A DNA stretch of 64,000 nucleotides from an uncultured Clostridia bacterium. Lineage in GTDB: Bacteria > Bacillota > Clostridia > Christensenellales > Borkfalkiaceae. The stretch is from NCBI GenBank assembly GCA_934271275.1, contig CAKQRD010000002.1, forward strand, positions 62,001-126,000, written 5' to 3'. The notes beneath the pieces were generated by a model. The model had not been told where the DNA came from, ran no database searches, and saw only the letters and a list, made by a program, of their open reading frames with translations. The position numbers and the translations under genes are program-made. Positions 44,550-52,752 of this stretch are shown here, piece by piece (positions within the stretch are counted from its first letter, which is position 1; the number at the start of each line of letters is the position of its first letter).

Positions 44550-45391
44550 TTTTTATTCTCCGTTATGCGTTTGGTTTCCGAAAGCAACCCGCGCTTCAAT
44601 ACGTTCTTCACGAGGTCGCCGTTGAATTTGTAGTCTATTTTATCTGTAAGCTCTGAAATTTCGCTTAAAACCGTGCCGAACAGAACGGCAAGTTCCGCGC
44701 CCTTTTCTTTCACGAGCGATTCTTTGCTTTCTATATCTTTATAAGCGTTTACGAATACGTTGAATTCGCCGCGCTTTTTATCCTTGTCGAAGTCGTCTAA
44801 CGCGTCGATTAAATATATCCATTTACCGAGATCGTACGAGAGGGTTTTGACCTCTTCCGTCGCGGATTCGCCCGCAAGTTCGGTGACGATTTCTTTCATC
44901 ATATTGCCGAAAGGATCGGCTACCATATCGGGACTGTCCGAACCGTTTTTCTCGTACCCGAGAAGCTCCGCGTATCTGTCTTTTACGATTTTATCGAGAA
45001 CGGGTTCGCGTTTTTTGGCTTTTTTGTAGCCGCCCGCAAAAAACGAGCGTTTGAGCCGACCTTTTCCCGAATCCATAACGTCGTCCGAAAGCTTGTACCT
45101 TGCGAGAATAACGTTTAAGCAAGCGATTCTTTCGGTAAGCTCGTCGCGGGAAGCGACGGGGCGTTTTACGATATGGTGAATTATACAGCGTTCCTTTTTT
45201 ATTTCTACGTCTTTTCCGCAAACGTTATGCAGAAAAGCGGACAAAAACGTGAGGTCATAGTTAAGGAGAAAGCGCGCGTTCGTGCCGCAGGTTTTGCCTA
45301 TGCTTTTACAAAGACCGCAATACATAGCTTTATAAAGAACAGTGTCCTTTACGAACATATACGGCATATCGGTTTTAACGTACCCGAACAT
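44525..45391 (-). CDS. DUF5685 family protein
   Basis: 288 residues, all helical. Family features: MFGYVKTDMPYMFVKD at the start, YCGLCKSIGKTCG, YDLTFLSAFLHNV and ERCIIHHI. The segment LIDALDDFDKDKKRGEFN near residue 195 is acidic like the metal-binding motif of polyprenyl-transferring enzymes, which suggests but does not prove an isoprenoid-synthase-like fold. Function unknown. AAAGGAGG before the ATG. Overlaps the J-domain-like gene downstream. Confidence 0.85.
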   Translation of the reverse strand: MFGYVKTDMPYMFVKDTVLYKAMYCGLCKSIGKTCGTNARFLLNYDLTFLSAFLHNVCGKDVEIKKERCIIHHIVKRPVASRDELTERIACLNVILARYKLSDDVMDSGKGRLKRSFFAGGYKKAKKREPVLDKIVKDRYAELLGYEKNGSDSPDMVADPFGNMMKEIVTELAGESATEEVKTLSYDLGKWIYLIDALDDFDKDKKRGEFNVFVNAYKDIESKESLVKEKGAELAVLFGTVLSEISELTDKIDYKFNGDLVKNVLKRGLLSETKRITENKKCKNSTKS

Positions 45392-45584
45392 TTGCGATTT
45401 CCTCCTTTACTTATTTTAACGAAACTTGTTTTTGAGATTCTTCGTAAGCACGTCAATGACGGTCGGACTCAGAATGACGCCCGCTTTGATTCGGCACAAA
45501 AAATATTTTACGCCGCCGAATATGCAGTCGCAAGACTTGCTTGCCGCTAAACTCTCACTTAATTGAGGACGAAGAATCGTGCGG

Positions 45585-45665
45585 ATTGCGACAGCCGGCA
45601 AGCGAGACCGCAGGGAGTGTACAAAAGCGTACACGACCAAGGCGAGCGAAGCACGCAGTCGCAAG
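45585..45665. repeat. Structured repeat element, copy A
   Basis: Outer stem TTGCGAC (45586-45592) with GTCGCAA (45658-45664). Inner stem GTGTAC (45617-45622) with GTACAC (45629-45634) around a six-base loop. Same length as copy B and about 115 bases from it. Confidence 0.75.
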
Positions 45666-45699
45666 ACGTTCTCTGTAAAGAGTGCGGAGAGTGGTGAAG

Positions 45700-45780
45700 A
45701 TTGCCGCAGCAGGCGAGAAGGCACGAAGGGCGCATACAATACCGTATGTAACCGAGTGCCGCCAAGCACGCAGCGGCAAG
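45700..45780. repeat. Structured repeat element, copy B
   Basis: Outer stem TTGCCGC (45701-45707) with GCGGCAA (45773-45779). Inner stem CATAC (45733-45737) with GTATG (45744-45748) around a six-base loop. An added stem GGCAC (45720-45724) with GTGCC (45756-45760). Its right end can also form AGCGGCAA-gat-TTGCCGCT (45772-45790), close to the end of trpS. Confidence 0.75.
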
Positions 45781-45801
45781 ATTTGCCGCTATACGCGCTC
45801 G

Positions 45802-46806
45802 TCAACCCCTTTTGAGAGGAACGAGTCCTACTTTCTTATACACCTTATTCAAAGTTCTGTACGCAAGTCTCGAAGCTCTTTCCGCACCGTTTTTTAAAAC
45901 GTCGTCTAAATAATCTTTATTCTGCAAAAGTCTGTTCTTTTCCTGACGGATAGGCTCTATAGTCTCGGCGACGGCTTCCCCTGCCGCAAGCTTGAAATCG
46001 CCGTAGCCTTTGCCCGCAAATTCCTTTTCCGCATCCTCGATGCTCTTATCGGTAAACGCGGAATAAATCGTAAGAAGATTCGTTATCCCCGGCTTATCGG
46101 GCGAAGCGATGATTTTGTCGTCGCTGTCCGTGACTGCGCGCTTGAATTTTCGCACTACCGTCGCGGGATCGTCGTCCATAGAAATAAATGCGTTCAGGTT
46201 CGCGTCCGACTTACTCATCTTTCTGTCGGGTTCGGCTAAACTCATAACGCGCGCCGCGGACTTACTTATATATCCCTCGGGTATCTTGAACGTTTCTCCG
46301 TATCTGTTGTTAAAGCGTATCGCAAGGTCGCGGGCGATTTCCAGATGCTGTTTCTGATCCGCGCCGATAGGCACAAGCTCCGTCTGATACAAAAGTATGT
46401 CCGACGCCATAAGTACGGGATAATCCATAAGTCCCATGTTCACGTTGTCCTCGTGCTTTAAGCTTTTGTCCTTAAACTGCGTCATTCTCGAAAGCTCGCC
46501 CGGATAACATATCGTATTCAATATCCAGGTAAGCTCCGCGTGCGCGGCGACGTGCGACTGCAAAAATATAACCGACTCTTCGGGATTAAGTCCGCACGCA
46601 AGGTACAGCGCGCAAAGCTCGTAGGTGTTTTTGCGAAGCACCGCGGGATCCTGCCGCACCGTAAGCGTATGAAGGTCCGCAAGCATAAACACGCTTTCGT
46701 AGTCGTTCTGCAACTTCTTGAAATTTTTAAGCGCGCCGAGATAGTTGCCTATCGTGAGTATTCCGCTCGGCTGAATCGCGCTGAACATAACCTTTTTGTC
46801 TGACAT
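45802..46806 (-). CDS. trpS: Tryptophan--tRNA ligase
   Basis: 334 residues from the ATG at 46806 (a second ATG two codons upstream abuts the AAGGG site, so the inner one is preferred). Charges tRNA-Trp. Class I motifs: SAIQPSGILTIGNYLGAL (HIGH-like), the anticodon/active-site segment LMASDILLYQTELVPIGADQKQH and the KMSKS loop RKMSKSDANLN. It lies 37 bases after thrC. No T-box leader is visible in that short gap. The repeat element begins about 20 bases after its stop. Confidence 0.97.
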   Translation of the reverse strand: MSDKKVMFSAIQPSGILTIGNYLGALKNFKKLQNDYESVFMLADLHTLTVRQDPAVLRKNTYELCALYLACGLNPEESVIFLQSHVAAHAELTWILNTICYPGELSRMTQFKDKSLKHEDNVNMGLMDYPVLMASDILLYQTELVPIGADQKQHLEIARDLAIRFNNRYGETFKIPEGYISKSAARVMSLAEPDRKMSKSDANLNAFISMDDDPATVVRKFKRAVTDSDDKIIASPDKPGITNLLTIYSAFTDKSIEDAEKEFAGKGYGDFKLAAGEAVAETIEPIRQEKNRLLQNKDYLDDVLKNGAERASRLAYRTLNKVYKKVGLVPLKRG

Positions 46807-46843
46807 AATCATACCCTTTTTCTATTGAAAATACCTTGAATTT

Positions 46844-48328
46844 TTACTTTTTAACCGCGAAATCCTTTACAAGCTCTTTAAGCTCTGTTTTATCCGCAAC
46901 CGTCGTAAATCTTTTCTCTTTCGACTTTAATGCGGTTATCGAATGAGGCACGGGACAAGCCGTTTCCTTATACAATTTTTCCGCGCTTTTGAACGCGTCC
47001 GAAACCCTTTCGCCCGTTATCGCGCGAAGAACGCTTTGCGGGAATTTATACGGGCTTGCGGTAGAGAGGGTTACCATAACCTTGCTATCCCCCGAATACC
47101 TCCGGTACTTTTCTGCCACGCAAACGGCGACGGCGGTATGCGGATCGAGAACGTAGCCGTACTCGTCGAAAAACCCGCCGATTTCCTCTTCGCACTCCTC
47201 TTCGTCCGCGCAGTCCGCGTAGAACTCCTTTTGAAGCGAAGAAAGCTCTTCCTTCGTGACGGAGTATACGCCGCTCTTTTTAAGCTCCTGCATACGAGCT
47301 GCGGTAAGTTCCGCGTTCCTTCCCGAAATTTCAAATATAAGGCGTTCCAGATTGCTTGAAACGAGTATATCCATAGACGGCGAGGTCGTTTTGAAAAATT
47401 CTCTGTTCGCGTCGTAAGTTCCGTCCGCGAAAAACTCGGTAAGCACGTTGTTGGAGTTGGAAGCGCAAACCAGCTTCCCCACGGGAAGCCCCATTTTTTT
47501 CGCGTAATACCCCGCGAGGATATTGCCGAAATTCCCCGTCGGCACGACGAAATTCACTTCTTCTCCGAGCTTGATTTCCCCGCTCGAAACGAGGTCTGCG
47601 TATGCGGAAAAATAATAGGTTATCTGCGGCACGAGTCTTCCAAAATTTATGGAATTCGCACTCGAAAGCACCGCTCCGTTTTCTTTAAGCTCCGCGCAGA
47701 ATTTTTCGTCAGAAAAAATGTTTTTGACGGCGGTCTGACAATCGTCGAAATTGCCTTTTACCGCCACGACGTTCACGTTATCACCTTCCTGCGTGCACAT
47801 TTGCAGTTTCTGCATATCGGAAACGCCTTGAGAAGGATAGAAAACCATAACTTTTATGCCTTCCGCGTTTTTAAAGCCTTCGAGCGCGGCTTTACCCGTG
47901 TCGCCGCTCGTCGCGACGAGAATAAGTATTTCTTCTTTTATGCCGCTTATATCCGAACCTTTACGGAGAAGATACGGAAGAAGAGTGAGAGCCATATCCT
48001 TGAACGCGAGCGTCGGTCCGTGGAAAAGCTCTAAAATAAAGAACCCGTCGTCCGTTTTCACGATGGGCGCGGCGTCGCCGTCCTCGAACTGCCCGTAAGC
48101 CTTTACGCAGGCGGACAAAAGCTCCTTCCCGTCGTATTCGGGAAGAAAACTGCCGATAACGAGCGCGGCGCGTTCCGCATACTCCATATCGAGCATCGCT
48201 TCTATTTTATCGCCGAGTTCGGGAAAGCTTTCCGGCACGAACAATCCGCCGTCCTCTGCCAGACCTTTCGCAATAGCGTAAGCGGCGGTTTCCGCAACCG
48301 ATTTTCCTCTCGTACTTATAAATTTCAT
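46844..48328 (-). CDS. thrC: Threonine synthase
   Basis: 494 residues, the long fungal/E. coli-like form. PLP enzyme that converts O-phosphohomoserine to threonine. Motifs: N-terminal GLAEDGGLFVPESFPEL, PLP-lysine block HGPTLAFKDMALTLLP (about 108-123), VATSGDTGKAALEGF and the phosphate-binding VVPTGNFGNILAGYYAKKMGLP. RBS ACGGAG. Other threonine genes are not in this window. Confidence 0.97.
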   Translation of the reverse strand: MKFISTRGKSVAETAAYAIAKGLAEDGGLFVPESFPELGDKIEAMLDMEYAERAALVIGSFLPEYDGKELLSACVKAYGQFEDGDAAPIVKTDDGFFILELFHGPTLAFKDMALTLLPYLLRKGSDISGIKEEILILVATSGDTGKAALEGFKNAEGIKVMVFYPSQGVSDMQKLQMCTQEGDNVNVVAVKGNFDDCQTAVKNIFSDEKFCAELKENGAVLSSANSINFGRLVPQITYYFSAYADLVSSGEIKLGEEVNFVVPTGNFGNILAGYYAKKMGLPVGKLVCASNSNNVLTEFFADGTYDANREFFKTTSPSMDILVSSNLERLIFEISGRNAELTAARMQELKKSGVYSVTKEELSSLQKEFYADCADEEECEEEIGGFFDEYGYVLDPHTAVAVCVAEKYRRYSGDSKVMVTLSTASPYKFPQSVLRAITGERVSDAFKSAEKLYKETACPVPHSITALKSKEKRFTTVADKTELKELVKDFAVKK

Positions 48329-48433
48329 ATATACTCCGTTTTTTTTGGAAACTTCGCCGCGGCGCGCGTTTTTTTAAGCTTCACGCACTTTTTCTATGGC
48401 ATCTGCCGAAGCGAAGAATTTTTCGTAAACAAA

Positions 48434-48472
48434 TAAAAAAATAGTCGGGACTTATTAAAGCTCCGACTATTA
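48434..48472 (-). terminator. Terminator after the P-loop protein gene
   Basis: Arms ATAGTCGG (48441-48448) and CCGACTAT (48463-48470), extended by one A-T pair, followed on the minus strand by seven T. Confidence 0.85.
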
Positions 48473-48500
48473 TTTTACAACATTTTTGCGTTAAAAACAA

Positions 48501-48908
48501 CTATTCTACGTGCTTTAACACGAATTCGGGCAAATCTTCTTTCGTCGCGCTTACGGTAAGGACGAATTTCACGCCTTTTTCCTTTTCCAAGGTCTCCATC
48601 GCGTTGAAAATATTTTCAAGCTCATTAAGCGGCTTATCGGTGATGCGGGCTATGCCGTCTATGAATATGTATTCGTTATCCCCGTTTGCGGCGACTATTC
48701 CTTTAAGGAAGCCGCGGAAGCCTTCCATACCCTGTATATCGAAATCTTCGGTGTTGATAAACCTTATCTGGTAATTTAAGTCGTAAGCGTATCTGTTGGT
48801 GTTCGTTATAAAGACGACGTGACCTTTTGCGGTTTCGAGAGCTTTTACCGCGCCGTCTATGATGGCTTTGGTTTTGCCTGTTCCCTTAGGTCCGTAAATA
48901 ATCTTCAT
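48501..48908 (-). CDS. Small P-loop ATP-binding protein, function unknown
   Basis: 135 residues. Walker A motif YGPKGTGKT at residues 5-13 and a Walker B-like strand EYIFIDGIARI near 79-89. It lacks further domains, so it is a minimal P-loop NTPase core. RBS AGGAGG. Its own promoter (48944-48972) and terminator make it a single-gene unit. I do not recognise a named family. Confidence 0.8.
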   Translation of the reverse strand: MKIIYGPKGTGKTKAIIDGAVKALETAKGHVVFITNTNRYAYDLNYQIRFINTEDFDIQGMEGFRGFLKGIVAANGDNEYIFIDGIARITDKPLNELENIFNAMETLEKEKGVKFVLTVSATKEDLPEFVLKHVE

Positions 48909-48943
48909 AATTAGTTTTCCTCCTGCGGATTTCTTTTTCTTAT

Positions 48944-48972
48944 ATTCTATAACACTTTTCGGAAAATTACAA
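48944..48972 (-). promoter_or_regulatory. Promoter of the P-loop protein gene
   Basis: Minus strand TTGTAA (48967-48972), 17-base spacer, TAGAAT (48944-48949). Confidence 0.6.
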
Positions 48973-48987
48973 TAGGTTTTTGAAAAT

Positions 48988-50388
48988 TTATTTGCTTAAA
49001 AGCAATAATTTTTTATGAAAAGCCTTATCGCACATAAGAATGAGGTCGTCAAGCTCGTCGTCGCCCATCACGCTGCAACGCCCTTCTTCGTATTCTTTAT
49101 CGATAAGAGCTTTGACCTGCGCGACTATCGGGTGCGTTTTATCTATCTTGTCCGCGTCTTCCAAAGCGTAGTACTGATTTATCCAGTACGCGATACCGGC
49201 AAGTCCGCTCGTGTTGTTTATGGAAACGCACATCGGGCGGTTAAGCAGTTTTTTCGTGTTGAACACGTTGTAAATCTCTTCGTCTTTGAGCATACCGTCC
49301 GCGTGGATACCCGCGCGGGTGGAATTGAAGCTCCTTCCGACGAACGGTGTTCTCGAAGGTATGACGTACCCTATTTCCTTCTCGAAATAGTCCGCGATGT
49401 CGGTTATCGCGGTAAAGTCCATACCGTCCTGCGTGCCTTTAAGCGAAGCGTATTCGATAGCCATCGCCTCTAACGGGCAGTTACCCGTGCGCTCGCCTAT
49501 GCCGAGGAGGGCGCAGTTAACCGAGGAACAGCCGTAAAGCCACGCCGTGTCCGCGTTGGTAACGACCTTATAGAAGTCGTTGTGACCGTGCCATTCCAAA
49601 AGTTCGCTCGGAACTTCCGCATAGTGCCGAAGTCCGTATATAATTCCCGGAACGCTTCTCGGAAGAGCCGCGCCGGGGAAGTTTACGCCGAAGCCCATAG
49701 TGTCGCACGCCCTGATTTTTATCGGGATTCCGCTTTCGTTATAAAGCTTCATAAGCTCGGTTGCGAACGGAACGACGAAGCCGTAGAAATCCGCCCTCGT
49801 AATATCCTCGAAGTGGCACCTCGGACGGATACCCGCGGAAAGCGCGTCTTTTACTATGCCCAGATATTTATCGAGCGCCTGTGCGCGCGTCAGATTCATT
49901 TTTTTGAAAATGTGATAGTCCGAACAGCTTACGAGAACGCCCGTTTCTTTAAGCTCCATTTCCTTGACGAGCTGAAAGTCCTTCGCGTTGGCACGAATCC
50001 AGCTTGTGACCTCGGGAAATTCAAGTCCCAAATCTCTGCACGCTTCCGCCGCCTTTCTGTCCTTTTCCGAATAAAGGAAGAACTCCGACTGACGGATAAG
50101 CCCTTTTTTGCCGCCGAGACGAGACATAAGCTTAAAAAGTTCTACTATCTGCTCCACCGTGAACGGCGACATAGACTGCTGCCCGTCGCGGAAAGTTGTA
50201 TCGGTAATCCAGATTTCCTCGGGCATGCCCATCGGCACGAAACGCGAATTGAATATTACCTTCGGCACGCTGTCGTAATCGAAAATATCGCGATAAAGCT
50301 GCGGTTCTTTAACGTCCTGTAAAGAGTAACTGTATATTTTCTCTTCCAGCAGGTTGGTTTTTTTGTTTAACGTAACTTTTGTTTCCAT
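48988..50388 (-). CDS. HMGL-type Claisen condensing enzyme (Re-citrate synthase or 2-isopropylmalate synthase-like)
   Basis: 466 residues. Motifs of the isopropylmalate/homocitrate/Re-citrate synthase group: WITDTTFRDGQQSMSPF (about 60-76), ECHFEDITRAD-like RCHFEDITRAD, WHGHNDFYKV with the metal-binding HxH, and GIGERTGNCPLEAM. It condenses acetyl-CoA with a 2-oxo acid. The length and the absence of a C-terminal LeuA dimer regulatory domain fit Re-citrate synthase as described in Clostridium kluyveri better than LeuA, but this is inference. No other leucine genes are nearby. An aminotransferase gene lies just upstream. Confidence 0.75.
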   Translation of the reverse strand: METKVTLNKKTNLLEEKIYSYSLQDVKEPQLYRDIFDYDSVPKVIFNSRFVPMGMPEEIWITDTTFRDGQQSMSPFTVEQIVELFKLMSRLGGKKGLIRQSEFFLYSEKDRKAAEACRDLGLEFPEVTSWIRANAKDFQLVKEMELKETGVLVSCSDYHIFKKMNLTRAQALDKYLGIVKDALSAGIRPRCHFEDITRADFYGFVVPFATELMKLYNESGIPIKIRACDTMGFGVNFPGAALPRSVPGIIYGLRHYAEVPSELLEWHGHNDFYKVVTNADTAWLYGCSSVNCALLGIGERTGNCPLEAMAIEYASLKGTQDGMDFTAITDIADYFEKEIGYVIPSRTPFVGRSFNSTRAGIHADGMLKDEEIYNVFNTKKLLNRPMCVSINNTSGLAGIAYWINQYYALEDADKIDKTHPIVAQVKALIDKEYEEGRCSVMGDDELDDLILMCDKAFHKKLLLLSK

Positions 50389-50414
50389 TTTATAGTCTCC
50401 TTTTTTTTCGGCGG

Positions 50415-51608
50415 CTAATTCAGTTCCGCAATAAAATCTTTTAATCTTTTCAAGCCTTCTTTAATGTCCTCTATGGATATTGCGTAAGAAAGTCTTATAC
50501 AATCGTCGTCGCCGAAGGCTATACCCGGCACGACCGCCACGCCCTTTTTGAGCGCAAGCTCCGCAAACGAAAGAGAACCCGTGACCTTTTCGTCCTGAAA
50601 GCTCTTGCCGTAAAAAGCTGAAACGTCCGCGAAAACGTAGAACGCGCCCTTCGGTTCGGGAAGAACGACTCCCTTTATCGCTTGCAGGGTTTTCACCATA
50701 TAAATTCTTCTTTCGTCGAAGGTTTTCTGCATTTTTTCTATAAACTTATCGCTTTCTTCCGATTCGAGCGCGGCGACCGAAGCGTACTGCGCGATAGAAC
50801 ACGCGTTACTGGTCGTGTGGCTCTGCATAGAAGAAACGGCTTTCGCTATATCCTTGGGCGCGGCAAGATAGCCTATACGCCAGCCCGTCATAGAATACGA
50901 CTTGCTCATTCCGTTCACGACTACGGTATGCTCTTTCATATACGGCGAAAGCGCGGCTATCGAATAATGTTTTTCTCCGCCGTAAACGAGCTTTTCGTAA
51001 ATTTCGTCCGAGATCACGTATACGCCTTTCTCCTCGCATATCTTTGCTATCGCAAGAAGTTCTTCTTTTGAATAAACAGCTCCCGTAGGATTATTTGGCG
51101 AATTGAGAATGAGGAGTTTGGTTTTATCCGTTACCGCGGCGGAAAGCTCTTCCGCGGTCATTTTGTAGCCGTCGTTTGCCGTCGTTTTTATAAATACCGT
51201 TTTGCCGCCCGCAAGCTTTACGAGTTCGGGATAAGTAAGCCAGTAAGGAGACGGCAAAATCACCTCGTCGCCCTCGTCTACCATCGCGCAAATCGCGTGG
51301 AAAAGCGAGCTTTTCGCTCCGGTCGAAACGACTATTTGCGAAGGCTCGTACGAAAGCCCGTTGTCTTTAAGAAATTTCTTGCAAATCGCTTCCTTAAGCT
51401 CGGGCATACCCGCGGCGGGAGTATATTTCGTAAAGCCTATGTCGAGCGCGTGTTTTGCGGCGTTCGTTATGTATTCGGGGGTATTGAAATCGGGTTCGCC
51501 CGCGCCGAAACCGATTATGGAAACTCCCTCCGCTTTGAGTTTCTTCGCCTTCGCGGTTATTTCAAGCGTCAACGAGGGTGCGATTTCTCCGACTTTTTTT
51601 GATACCAT
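50415..51608 (-). CDS. Class I pyridoxal-phosphate aminotransferase (aspartate aminotransferase-like)
   Basis: 397 residues from the ATG at 51608; a longer upstream frame runs into the gap after prfA and lacks a ribosome site, whereas AAGGAG precedes 51608. Landmarks: GAGEPDFNTP near 35, ILNSPNNPTGAVYSKEEL near 170, SDEIYEKLVYG and the PLP lysine in GMSKSYSMTGWRIGY (about 235). It transfers amino groups between aspartate or similar amino acids and 2-oxoglutarate; the exact preference is unknown. It lies between prfA and the Re-citrate-synthase-like gene in one direction. Confidence 0.93.
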   Translation of the reverse strand: MVSKKVGEIAPSLTLEITAKAKKLKAEGVSIIGFGAGEPDFNTPEYITNAAKHALDIGFTKYTPAAGMPELKEAICKKFLKDNGLSYEPSQIVVSTGAKSSLFHAICAMVDEGDEVILPSPYWLTYPELVKLAGGKTVFIKTTANDGYKMTAEELSAAVTDKTKLLILNSPNNPTGAVYSKEELLAIAKICEEKGVYVISDEIYEKLVYGGEKHYSIAALSPYMKEHTVVVNGMSKSYSMTGWRIGYLAAPKDIAKAVSSMQSHTTSNACSIAQYASVAALESEESDKFIEKMQKTFDERRIYMVKTLQAIKGVVLPEPKGAFYVFADVSAFYGKSFQDEKVTGSLSFAELALKKGVAVVPGIAFGDDDCIRLSYAISIEDIKEGLKRLKDFIAELN

Positions 51609-51675
51609 AATAGTTTTTCTCCTTTCTTCCTTGCATGCTTGTTGGTTTTTGGCTGGTTGTCTGAGCGAACGTATA

Positions 51676-52752
51676 TTACTCCTCGTCGGAGCTGCCCGCG
51701 AGCTTTCTTTCTCTGTCCGCAATAGACAAGCGTTCTATCATCTCGTCTATGTCGCCCATTATAAATTCTTCTATATTATACTGCGTAAAACCGATTCTGT
51801 GGTCGGTAACTCTTCCCTGCGGGAAGTTATAGGTTCTGATACGCTCCGAACGGTCGCCCGTGCCGACCTGACTGCGGCGGTTTTCCGAGTATTCCTTATC
51901 CGCCTGCGACTGATAATAATCGTAAAGACGGCTTTTTAATACCTTCATCGCCTTTTCGCGATTTTTGGTCTGCGAACGCTCGTCCTGACACAGCACGACT
52001 ATTCCCGTGGGAATGTGCGTAAGTCTTATGCAGGACTCGGTTTTGTTTATGTGCTGACCGCCCGCGCCGCTGCTCCTTAAAGTATCTACGCGGAGGTCTT
52101 TTTCGTCTATATGCACTTCGACGTCCGTCGCTTCGGGAAGCACCGCCACCGTCGCCGTGGAGGTGTGAACGCGCCCCTGCGATTCGGTTTCCGGCACTCT
52201 CTGCACCCTATGCACGCCGCTTTCGTATTTAAGCTTTCCGAACGCGGACTTGCCGCTTATCGAAAACACGACTTCCTTAACGCCGCCGAGTTCGGTGGAG
52301 TTATTCTCTATCTCTTCCGTTTTCCAGCGGTTCTTTTCGGCGTATTTAACGTACATTCTGTAAAGCTCGTAAGCGAAAAGGCTCGCCTCCTCGCCGCCCG
52401 CGCCCGCGCGGATTTCCATTATAACGTTTTTGTCGTCGTCGGGATCTTTCGGGAGAAGCAGAATACGCAGTTCTTCCGAAAGCTTTTCGAGCTTAACCTT
52501 ATCGCTTTCTATTTCCTCTTCGATAAGCGCGCGCATTTCGGCGTCTTTCTCTTCGGGAAGCTGAACTTTAAGACTTTCCATATCCTCGCCGACTTTTTTA
52601 TACTCCGTATATTTTTCAACCGTTTCGGACATATCGGCAAGCTCTTTGGTATAAGCCTTCCACTCGTCCATTTTCGCGATGACCTCCGGATCGGACACGA
52701 GTTCGTTCAGTTTTGCGTATCTTTCGAGCATTTTGTCGAGTTTTTTAAACAT
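51676..52752 (-). CDS. prfA: Peptide chain release factor 1
   Basis: 358 residues from the ATG at 52752, which overlaps the preceding stop (TGATG) with AAGGCGG upstream. It recognises UAA/UAG and triggers peptide release. The GGQ loop (SSGAGGQHINK) is at residues 231-233, GAGGEEA near 117-123, and the RF1-type VPETESQGRVHTST near 186-199. Its neighbour is the PrmC methyltransferase that modifies this very GGQ glutamine. Confidence 0.98.
   Translation of the reverse strand: MFKKLDKMLERYAKLNELVSDPEVIAKMDEWKAYTKELADMSETVEKYTEYKKVGEDMESLKVQLPEEKDAEMRALIEEEIESDKVKLEKLSEELRILLLPKDPDDDKNVIMEIRAGAGGEEASLFAYELYRMYVKYAEKNRWKTEEIENNSTELGGVKEVVFSISGKSAFGKLKYESGVHRVQRVPETESQGRVHTSTATVAVLPEATDVEVHIDEKDLRVDTLRSSGAGGQHINKTESCIRLTHIPTGIVVLCQDERSQTKNREKAMKVLKSRLYDYYQSQADKEYSENRRSQVGTGDRSERIRTYNFPQGRVTDHRIGFTQYNIEEFIMGDIDEMIERLSIADRERKLAGSSDEE

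Larger units (their letters stand above)
45392..45801. other. Non-coding region with the duplicated structured element
   Basis: 410 bases without a credible gene. It holds two copies of an 81-base element (45585-45665, 45700-45780) and a remnant of a third right end near 45523-45547. Reading frames across it are dismissed because they just translate the repeats. Confidence 0.7.

Noticed and set aside
45416..45805. 129-residue minus-strand reading frame and smaller frames beside it
   Set aside because: They run through the two structured repeat copies, lack a ribosome site and have repeat-driven composition.
46807..46843. Possible T-box before trpS
   Set aside because: The gap to thrC is only 37 bases; too short and no T-box elements seen.
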